A stretch of 64,000 bases of DNA from an uncultured Luminiphilus sp. (lineage in GTDB: Bacteria > Pseudomonadota > Gammaproteobacteria > Pseudomonadales > Halieaceae), in contig CALKNZ010000006.1 of assembly GCA_938091995.1 (NCBI GenBank), positions 1-64,000 of the forward strand, read 5' to 3'. Shown here piece after piece: positions 29,331 through 36,939 of this stretch. Below the pieces are notes generated by a model, which saw only the letters and a list, made by a program, of their open reading frames with translations, made no database searches and had not been told where the DNA came from. A program made the translations under genes and the position numbers. The number at the start of each line of letters is the position of its first letter. The first letter of the stretch is position 1.

Positions 29331-30002
29331 CTATTGCAGTAACAGAGTACGCAGATCGTTAACAACGGTATCGGCATGAAGGTAAGACGTACTGTAAATA
29401 TTGCGAATGCGACGGTCACGATCTATCAGGTACACCCGCAAAATGTGGGACATGGTGCCTAAGTAGTTGCCGGCTTCATCGTAATCTCGAATAACCCACT
29501 GGTCGTAAGCATCGAGTGTCGGTCGTAGGGTCTCCTCTGACGTCGTTGTCAGAAATTTCCAGTCAAAACCCTCAGCCCTGAACTGATCACCATAGCGCCC
29601 CAGCACCGCGGGCGTGTCTTTCTCTGGATCAAAACTAAAGCTAACGAGACGGACTTGCCCAGCCAATTCAGGGTCTTGCAACACGGCTTTTTGTACACCG
29701 CTCATGACATAGGTTGCCAGAGGACAACCATTCACGTCGTTGCAGGTGGTAAAAATAAAACTCAATACCGTCGCTTTGTCACCGAGGTACTCATACAGAC
29801 GACCCGGCTGACCCGAGGTGTCGAGTATCGGGCCATCCGCAGCATCACCCATGGCTGGCAACTGGTAGCTTCCCGCAGTGGGTGGGTCAAACTGAAGGTC
29901 TTCATACCCCGGTGCCAAAACCACCGGGGGGGCGTGTTCATGGGGTGTGGCAAACGTTGATATCGCACAGCATCCCAGCAGGCCTATTAACCACTGCCGC
30001 AT
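29331..30002 (-). CDS. SCO1/SenC family copper chaperone-like protein
   Basis: LSFIFTTCNDVNGCPLATYVM; signal peptide from ATG 30002; directly follows the SBP56 gene. Confidence 0.8.
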   Translation of the reverse strand: MRQWLIGLLGCCAISTFATPHEHAPPVVLAPGYEDLQFDPPTAGSYQLPAMGDAADGPILDTSGQPGRLYEYLGDKATVLSFIFTTCNDVNGCPLATYVMSGVQKAVLQDPELAGQVRLVSFSFDPEKDTPAVLGRYGDQFRAEGFDWKFLTTTSEETLRPTLDAYDQWVIRDYDEAGNYLGTMSHILRVYLIDRDRRIRNIYSTSYLHADTVVNDLRTLLLQ

Positions 30003-30006
30003 AGTG

Positions 30007-31356
30007 TCAGCGGGCGGCCATATCGTCGTGGCCGGCTTTAGCGGGTGCGCTACCGTAAAGCGCATGAGCGCCAAAACGCATTTGGTGCGGTGACCCGAGA
30101 CCCATCTCCACAAAGTCGAGGCTAAATTCAGGGGTCAAAGTAGCACCATCCCAGTTATACAGCTTGAAATACTGAACGTCGCTTTCATCACCAGACTCAC
30201 TCTTATCCCAGTTAGCGAGCAGCGACGAAGTGAAGTACACACGTTCGCCATCCCAGCTTTGAGAGACCATGTTGATTTGCTCACCAATACGCTTTTCAAA
30301 CACCTGCTCAGGTGCATGGGGATCGGAAATATCAAATAACCTCACCAAACCGTCATTCCAGGTGTTGACCCAGAGGTGGTTGTCATCGGCCGAGATAGAA
30401 ATGTCCACGGGCAGCGGTATCTTGCTGGCATCGCCAATATCCGCCACTGGTTTAGAGTGCCACTCGCCTGCGTCATCCTCATAGATCAACCAGATTTTTG
30501 AGGTTAGCGCCGTGGTGGTGAAGCAGTAGTTAGAGCGTGAACCCCAAGCACATCGCAGCTCTAATGGAGCACCCGGAACATCAAGGATCTTCTTGGGTGT
30601 CCGGGCATGTAAATCCCAAATGACAACGGTATTACCGAAGCGCTTCATCGCCTCAGGGTCGCCCATCATTTTACCGAGATTCATCATGTAATTGTTCCAG
30701 CCTGTAAAGGAGGAAGTCACCAATACATTTCTGCGGGGCAGCGCTCGCGCATCGTAGCCATAGCCGTCGGCATAATTGCCCGACTTAACCGCACCTTGCA
30801 GATTGTCATCGGTAGGCATCCAAACACTGGTAATAAAATCGCCATCGTTGGTGTACTCGGCCATCCCTGTCCGTCCGCCGTGGTCGCGGTTGTTTGACAA
30901 TCCAGTGATCAACATACGACCCGGCAATGCATAGTTGGTATGGGGTCCGACAATACCGCCTGTTTTTGCGACAAAATCATCGATTTCACGGTGCAACTTA
31001 GGCTGGGCTGGGTTGGTGTAAATATCAAAAATAAAGATCTTGCTGGTATCGAGACCCGAAGCCCAAAGATAACGACGGTCATCGGTTAGTCCCGAATGGT
31101 GCGCTTCGTTGCGCCCTCCCACCGACAAACTATGCACAACTTCACCATAGGTCTTCGAATCCGGGTTCACGTCCACCGTAACAAGTTTATCTTCGCCGTC
31201 ACCGACACCTTCCATACCGAGGGTCCAGATATAGACGTAATCCTCTTGTCCAACAATTTTTGCCATGTAGGGCGACATACAGGTTTCGTCTGCCTGAGTT
31301 AGCGGCGAAACTGCCGTCACTAATAAGCCCAATACAGCGATAAATATTCGGATCAT
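30007..31356 (-). CDS. mtoX: SBP56 family protein, probable methanethiol oxidase
   Basis: Selenium-binding-protein-like sequence (YIWTLGMEGVGDGEDKLVTVDVN, NEAHHSGLTDDRRYLWASGLDTSKIFIFDI); signal peptide; SCO1 and MauG-like neighbours as described for bacterial mtoX loci; RBS TTGGAGT before ATG 31356. Confidence 0.82.
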   Translation of the reverse strand: MIRIFIAVLGLLVTAVSPLTQADETCMSPYMAKIVGQEDYVYIWTLGMEGVGDGEDKLVTVDVNPDSKTYGEVVHSLSVGGRNEAHHSGLTDDRRYLWASGLDTSKIFIFDIYTNPAQPKLHREIDDFVAKTGGIVGPHTNYALPGRMLITGLSNNRDHGGRTGMAEYTNDGDFITSVWMPTDDNLQGAVKSGNYADGYGYDARALPRRNVLVTSSFTGWNNYMMNLGKMMGDPEAMKRFGNTVVIWDLHARTPKKILDVPGAPLELRCAWGSRSNYCFTTTALTSKIWLIYEDDAGEWHSKPVADIGDASKIPLPVDISISADDNHLWVNTWNDGLVRLFDISDPHAPEQVFEKRIGEQINMVSQSWDGERVYFTSSLLANWDKSESGDESDVQYFKLYNWDGATLTPEFSLDFVEMGLGSPHQMRFGAHALYGSAPAKAGHDDMAAR

Positions 31357-31369
31357 AGTTTGCACTCCA

Positions 31370-32689
31370 ATGGTTTATCCTTATGGCATGAGACTAGCAC
31401 TTTCTAATAGAAAATCGCAGCTTTTTAACACCCTCAGTCAGGCCCTCGTAGTTGCCGTGAAGGCCTCCGGGATGGCGGCATTTCTAGTGTCCGCTGTGAG
31501 TGGCGAAACGAGCCACCGCGTGGGTCTAGCCGACAACCGCGACGGCTATGATTCCGAGCACTACGTGACGCAATCAGAGGCAATTTTAGAGCGCGCCGGA
31601 CGGCCACTAGCCTTGACCAGCAAAACCCACGCGACGCAGCTTGGCCTGCCCGAGTTAACCAAACCCCTGCGCGCGACTGAAGTTGATTTGGGCAGACAAC
31701 TATTCTTTGACCGTAGGTTGTCAGCCAATGCCAATCTGTCCTGTGCCATGTGCCACGTTCCCGAACAAGGGTTTACCCAAAATGAGCTGGCCACCCCGGT
31801 AGGCGATGAAGGCCGTGGGGGGCGTCGCAATGCCCCAGCACTCTATAACCTAGCCTTTCAGCCAACACTTTTTTGGGACGGCCGAGAGCAGTCTCTAGAA
31901 GCGCAAGTGTGGTCACCGCTTCTGGCACGCAATGAAATGGCTAATCCCTCAAAGGCGGCTGTACTCACGCGATTACAGACCATTCCAGCCTACAGGACCG
32001 CTTTTACGAACAATTACGAAGAAGGTCTAACGGCCGAAACACTGGGTCTCGCCCTCGCGGCTTATCAACGAGCGCTACTTAGCGGCAACTCGCCCTTTGA
32101 CCGCTGGTACTTTGCCGCAGCCAAAAGCTCCGACCCCTCCCCCGACTTCAGTTTAGAAGCCTCAAGGGGCTTTGCCGTCTTTCAAGAGCAGGGCTGTCAT
32201 TCATGTCACACCCTGACAGAGGACTACGCCCTCTTCACCGACGGCAACTTTCATAACACGGGCACAGGCTTGCTGCGCGAAGAACGAGGGATCATGCCCA
32301 AAAAAGTGCAGGTGGCTCCGGGAATTTTCGTGACGCCCCGAGTCGACGTTGAAACCGAAACATTTATTGATAAAGGACGCCAAGAGGTCACAGGGCTTCG
32401 CCGAGACCGCTGGCGATACCGTACGCCCTCGCTAAGAAACGTTGCGCTAACGGCACCCTACATGCACGACGGTTCCATTCAGAGCCTGCAGGAAGTTGTG
32501 CAATTCTATGTTCAAGGCGGCGGGCAAGACCCCGATCAAGATCAACGTATTCGACCTCTTCAGATCACCTCAACGGACCAAGCTGCCTTGGTCGCGTTTT
32601 TACGTGCCCTCACCGGGAGCAATGTCGATGCTTTGGTGGCTGATGCGAGGAGCATCCAGATTGGCGATACAGCCAGCGCCGGTCATTGA
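31370..32689 (+). CDS. MauG/di-heme cytochrome c peroxidase family protein (start may be 31388)
   Basis: Two CxxCH sites (CAMCH, CHSCH); TEVDLGRQLFFDRRLSANANLSCAMCH, FWDGREQSLEAQ, TPSLRNVALTAPYMHDGS. Confidence 0.9.
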   Translation: MVYPYGMRLALSNRKSQLFNTLSQALVVAVKASGMAAFLVSAVSGETSHRVGLADNRDGYDSEHYVTQSEAILERAGRPLALTSKTHATQLGLPELTKPLRATEVDLGRQLFFDRRLSANANLSCAMCHVPEQGFTQNELATPVGDEGRGGRRNAPALYNLAFQPTLFWDGREQSLEAQVWSPLLARNEMANPSKAAVLTRLQTIPAYRTAFTNNYEEGLTAETLGLALAAYQRALLSGNSPFDRWYFAAAKSSDPSPDFSLEASRGFAVFQEQGCHSCHTLTEDYALFTDGNFHNTGTGLLREERGIMPKKVQVAPGIFVTPRVDVETETFIDKGRQEVTGLRRDRWRYRTPSLRNVALTAPYMHDGSIQSLQEVVQFYVQGGGQDPDQDQRIRPLQITSTDQAALVAFLRALTGSNVDALVADARSIQIGDTASAGH

Positions 32690-32878
32690 GGCGCGTCTTT
32701 ACTGATCACCCATAACTGACAGAACCCCCACGAGCCGCTTTTTTATCATTAAAGCGCCTCGAAAGAGCTCACCGAACCAAGCCACCGGGTCTCATGTGTA
32801 GCTCGAAGGCTTTCCGCCCAAACCTTGAAAAGGTCTCCAAATTGTCAAAGGTAGCCCCGTGGGCTCACCCAAGACCTA

Positions 32879-33895
32879 TCAAGCCGTCAGCTGCTCGTTG
32901 GCCGCAGACTGGTAATCAGGCTGGCAGTTCAGCCGATCTACTCTGGGAGAGACACCAATGTACTTACGATAACAACGGCTAAAGTGGGTGGTTGAGACAA
33001 AACCACACATTGAGGTGATCTCTACGATAGAGCGTGAACTCTGTTTAACCAACCGCCTAGCCCGATCGAGACGCAGCTTTAGATAATAGCGAGAGGGGGT
33101 ACAGTGAAGATATTTAAGAAACAGCCGCTCAAGTTGTCGACGGGATAAATGCACAAAATCGGCCAACTCCTGAAGAGAGATCGGCTCCTCCAGATTTGCC
33201 TCCATCAGCTGCAGAACTTCTTTCAACTTGGGCTGCATTTCGACCTTTCTTGACCACATCGGCACCAACTGCATTTCCACATCGGCACGATAGCGCTCAC
33301 AAATCAGCATGTCTGCCACAGCATCGACCAACGCTTGAGGGTGCCGGGATGACAACATCGCCAGCATCATATGCATAGGAATGGTGCCCCCTGTGCAGGT
33401 CATGCGGTCTCTGTCGATCGTATACAGCTGGTTATTACAGCCGACTCGGGGGAATCGATCGGTAAGTATCGTCAGGCAGTCCCAGTGCGCACTGCATTGA
33501 TAACCATCAAGCAAACCAGCGCTCGCCAGTACATAAGCCCCCGTACAAACCGATCCCACCACAACACCACGTTGTGCTTGCTTACGTAGCCACGCCAGCA
33601 CAGGTCTCGATACATTTTGCTCAATCGCTAAACCGCCAACCACGATGACCAGGTCATAGTGGGTGGCGTCCGCCAAGGTTTTATCAAGGTTAACCGCAAA
33701 ACCGTCGCTACACGACTGTGTAACGGGGCCCTCACCCAACAGTTCCCAGGCGTACAACTCGCGCCCCGCTAGCTGATTGGCAACTCGCAAAGGCTCAACC
33801 GCACTGGATAGGGAAATTAAGGTGAATTCATTAACCAACAAAAACCCGACACGGTAAGGGCCCTGGGACGCACCTCTAGCAGTTGTATCGTGCAC
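32879..33895 (-). CDS. GlxA-family AraC-type transcriptional regulator (GbdR/CdhR/SouR-like)
   Basis: DJ-1/PfpI-like N-domain (VVGGLAIEQN, GSVCTGAYVLASAGLLDGYQCSAHWD), C-terminal AraC HTH (FVHLSRRQLERLFLKYLHCTPSRYYLKLRLDRARRL). Confidence 0.88.
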   Translation of the reverse strand: MHDTTARGASQGPYRVGFLLVNEFTLISLSSAVEPLRVANQLAGRELYAWELLGEGPVTQSCSDGFAVNLDKTLADATHYDLVIVVGGLAIEQNVSRPVLAWLRKQAQRGVVVGSVCTGAYVLASAGLLDGYQCSAHWDCLTILTDRFPRVGCNNQLYTIDRDRMTCTGGTIPMHMMLAMLSSRHPQALVDAVADMLICERYRADVEMQLVPMWSRKVEMQPKLKEVLQLMEANLEEPISLQELADFVHLSRRQLERLFLKYLHCTPSRYYLKLRLDRARRLVKQSSRSIVEITSMCGFVSTTHFSRCYRKYIGVSPRVDRLNCQPDYQSAANEQLTA

Positions 33896-33925
33896 AAAGC
33901 ACCCCCACTTTCTTATTTTATGAAA

Positions 33926-36496
33926 TCAGGTTTTAACCCTTAAGTTCTCTGGGTCCAGCATGGCACGATATCCTACCGCGGTGATTTTTGCGGAGAAGAA
34001 ATTACCGAAATATTCCATAAAAACGGTATCACCCTCTTTTGCGCGCTCTGCAGGCAGGTACCCCATAGCGATATTTTGACCCAAGGAAGGACCGAAGGCC
34101 ACACTGGTGGTGTAAGAACGCCGCCCGTGCCCGTCTACGATAACCTCCTTTGTCTCTTTATCTAATAAGGGCCACTGCCCAACAGGATAACGCACCACAC
34201 CGTTGCTGTCGGTGGTGTCCTCCAGTGCAAAAGTGCAGAGGTAAGCAGCCTGCTCAGGTAATTCTCGCTGGGCCAAGTAGGCTTCTTTACCGTGGAAATC
34301 TGCCGCCTTGACTTTTGGCCGCGCCAAACCCGACTCGTACAGATTGTAGTCGGTTTCCAAATCGGCGTTTTGCAAACGCAAACTTTTCTCCAAGCGACGA
34401 CTGTTAGCGTAAGTCTCAATGCCCACAGGTGTCACCTCGAGCTCCGCGAGAGCATCCCAAAGCTTCAATCCGTCAGCAAACGGGAAGTAAAGCTCCCAAC
34501 CTTGCTCACCCACATAAGAAATACGGAATGCCCAAACTTTAACACCCAGGACATCAATTTCCCGCGTCATGGTGTAAGGGAAGGCCTCATTGGAAATGCT
34601 TTCGGGATCATCCATCAGCTTCTGTAGGGTGGCTCGTGCCTGAGGCCCCCACAAGCCTAGGGTTGCTAACTGCTCAGACTGATCGATGAACTCTACCTGG
34701 GTGAAACCCAGCTTGTTCCTGAATTTTTTCATCCAGACATAATCACGATGTCCGGTATCGCCACCGCAAATAACGCGATAGGCGTCCTCAGCCAGCCGAA
34801 CAATGGTTAGGTCTGAACGTACGCCTCCGGTGTGATCTAAGAAATGGGTATAAACCCCTTTACCGATAGGCGTATTGGTACCCAGCTTTGCAACCGAGAG
34901 ATATTCAAGCAAAGCCTCGGCATCGGCTCCAACGACATCGAAGATGGCAAAGTGCGACAGATTGATCATGCCAACCCCGTCACTAAGCGCCAAATGCTCG
35001 GCGTTAGATACCTCCCAAAAATGGCGGTTATCCCATTCGGCCTCTCGACTGGGAACCTGATCGCGGTACTTCGCCAACAACGTCGCCTCATTAGCAGCGT
35101 AGCCGTGGGCTCGCTCCCACCCCGCCACTTCCATAAAGTAACCGCCTAGCGCCACTTCTCGTTCATAAAAGGGGCTGGTTCGTAAACCTCGAGACGATAG
35201 GAACGGTTCTCTAGGGTGCACACCCGGCGTGTAGATTTTCTGGGCAATCTCGTAGCTGCGATTACGGACGTACTCGGGCGTCAGTTGGATGGGGTAATGA
35301 CGCGCCGGATCGACGTTATGAGAGTCCATCTCGGTACGACCGTGAGTCATCAAATCGGCCATCAGTTTACCTGCGCCGGGGCCATCCTTTACCCAAACAG
35401 CCTCACACAGCCACAAGCCGTCTACGTCTGGCGCCTCACCAATGACGGAAGTGCCGTCAGTTGTCACCGACAACAGACCATTAAATGAGCGCCGCTCTTC
35501 CCAGCCCAGCTCACCCAGCACAGGCGTCAGCTCGACCGCTTGCTCAAAGGCTTCCATCACCTGATCAAGCGTGAGATCCCGCATCGACGGTGACAGCCTT
35601 GCGTCACCTGCTTCTAAAATGTCTTCAGGATCAATCAGTCGGGGGTTGTGGGGCTCATAGTAGCCCCACTCAAGCAAACCGCCTTCAGGTGTTGAAGGAT
35701 CACCAGTATCACGAACGTAAGCCGAGTTTCCCTGATCGCGGAACAAAGGGTAAACGATGTCTTTACCGGTACCTTTTAGAGCGTCCCAAGGTCCAAAAAA
35801 CAGGAGTGGGTGTTCAAGTGGCATTAGCGGCAGCTTCACTCCAGCGGTTTGGGATACCAGCGATCCCCATATCCCCGCACATAGCACGACGTTATCGGCC
35901 ATGATGGTGCCTTTTTCAGTCTCGACGCCAACCGCACGACCGTTTTCGACAAGAATTTTGTTCGCGGCTGTATAAGCAAAAGTCTTCAACTTGCCGCTGG
36001 CAACGGCCTCATCCACTAAGTCGCCTGCGACTTTTTGAGATCGTGGCGTCACCAAGCCTGCGTCAGGGTCCCACATAGCACCCTGAATCATGTCTTCCTC
36101 AACTAGCGGGAACCTTTCCTTGGCTTCCGCCGCTGAGATCATACGGGCGTTGCTGCCAAACGCCTTACCCGAAGCGACTTTACGCTGAAGCTCCAGCATG
36201 CGCTCATCGTCGCCCTTGCGCGCCACCTCCATGCCACCAATCTCAATGTAATTGCCCCGAGCTCGGTAGAATTCCCGGCTGTAGGTGCTGGTAAACACAT
36301 TGAGCTTGTCGTGGGAGGTCATGTAACAAAAGTCAGACGCGTGGGACGTTGATCCTATGTCGGTAGGAATCGCTGACTTCTCTAGCCCTACGATATCATC
36401 CCAACCCGCTTCTACAAGATGGTGTGCGACGGAGGCACCAACAATCCCTCCCTGTCCGATAATAACCACGCGAGCGTGTTCGGGTAACTTTGCCAT
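33926..36496 (-). CDS. FAD-dependent oxidoreductase fused to GcvT (aminomethyltransferase) domain; dimethylglycine/sarcosine dehydrogenase-like
   Basis: N-terminal GQGGIVGASVAHHL, GSTSHASDF (His position of covalent FAD in DMGDH); C-terminal GcvT: SYVGEQGWELYFPF, SRRLEKSLRLQNADLETDYN. Confidence 0.85.
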   Translation of the reverse strand: MAKLPEHARVVIIGQGGIVGASVAHHLVEAGWDDIVGLEKSAIPTDIGSTSHASDFCYMTSHDKLNVFTSTYSREFYRARGNYIEIGGMEVARKGDDERMLELQRKVASGKAFGSNARMISAAEAKERFPLVEEDMIQGAMWDPDAGLVTPRSQKVAGDLVDEAVASGKLKTFAYTAANKILVENGRAVGVETEKGTIMADNVVLCAGIWGSLVSQTAGVKLPLMPLEHPLLFFGPWDALKGTGKDIVYPLFRDQGNSAYVRDTGDPSTPEGGLLEWGYYEPHNPRLIDPEDILEAGDARLSPSMRDLTLDQVMEAFEQAVELTPVLGELGWEERRSFNGLLSVTTDGTSVIGEAPDVDGLWLCEAVWVKDGPGAGKLMADLMTHGRTEMDSHNVDPARHYPIQLTPEYVRNRSYEIAQKIYTPGVHPREPFLSSRGLRTSPFYEREVALGGYFMEVAGWERAHGYAANEATLLAKYRDQVPSREAEWDNRHFWEVSNAEHLALSDGVGMINLSHFAIFDVVGADAEALLEYLSVAKLGTNTPIGKGVYTHFLDHTGGVRSDLTIVRLAEDAYRVICGGDTGHRDYVWMKKFRNKLGFTQVEFIDQSEQLATLGLWGPQARATLQKLMDDPESISNEAFPYTMTREIDVLGVKVWAFRISYVGEQGWELYFPFADGLKLWDALAELEVTPVGIETYANSRRLEKSLRLQNADLETDYNLYESGLARPKVKAADFHGKEAYLAQRELPEQAAYLCTFALEDTTDSNGVVRYPVGQWPLLDKETKEVIVDGHGRRSYTTSVAFGPSLGQNIAMGYLPAERAKEGDTVFMEYFGNFFSAKITAVGYRAMLDPENLRVKT

Positions 36497-36522
36497 TGGG
36501 CCCCCTGTAAAAAGATTTTAAC

Positions 36523-36607
36523 TATGCGTCTATATCGCCACGGATTTGGCGCTTTTTAGCCACTTTGCGCTCAATTATTTACGACATTTATGCGTCTAAA
36601 AACGCCA
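36523..36607. promoter_or_regulatory. Putative operator: direct repeat TATGCGTCTA-N3/4-CGCCA (36523-36540 and 36589-36607) upstream of the FAD/GcvT gene
   Basis: tatgcgtctatatcgcca and tatgcgtctaaaaacgcca, 66 bp apart, in the intergenic region; a TGGC-N8-GCCA dyad lies between them (36547-36562). Confidence 0.45.
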
Positions 36608-36725
36608 TTAGAAATGGTCGTCATCCCACCATCCTAACTGCTTCGAAACCCAATAAGGCCGCTGCTGTAAAAGCTGGTCAACCCTGCCGCTTTGTCCAAA
36701 ACACCACGCACAATCGCAGATGTTA

Positions 36726-36938
36726 TCAATCTTGCAAGGCCAGCGCAGCTAGCACATCGTCACTGAAAGAATCTGGTGCGTTCTCGGCGATTTTTTTGAG
36801 ATCGGCGCGCATCGGTGGCGTCCAAAATTGCGCCATATGCTGGACAATTTGAGCGGGCACATTTTCTCTGCTCGGCATGTTGCCGGCTATCTGATTGGCC
36901 ATCTTTATTAAATGTTGCTGGCTGTAGTCAAGCGTCAC
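36726..36938 (-). CDS. fdsD: Formate dehydrogenase delta subunit
   Basis: 70 aa, LIKMANQIAGNMPSR...VVQH-like ...HMAQFWTPPMRADL; position directly after the alpha subunit. Confidence 0.85.
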   Translation of the reverse strand: MTLDYSQQHLIKMANQIAGNMPSRENVPAQIVQHMAQFWTPPMRADLKKIAENAPDSFSDDVLAALALQD

Positions 36939-36939
36939 T

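Noticed and set aside
33926-36496. DmdA-type DMSP demethylase
   Set aside because: GcvT domain is fused to an N-terminal FAD oxidoreductase domain, which DmdA lacks; called dimethylglycine/sarcosine dehydrogenase-like instead.
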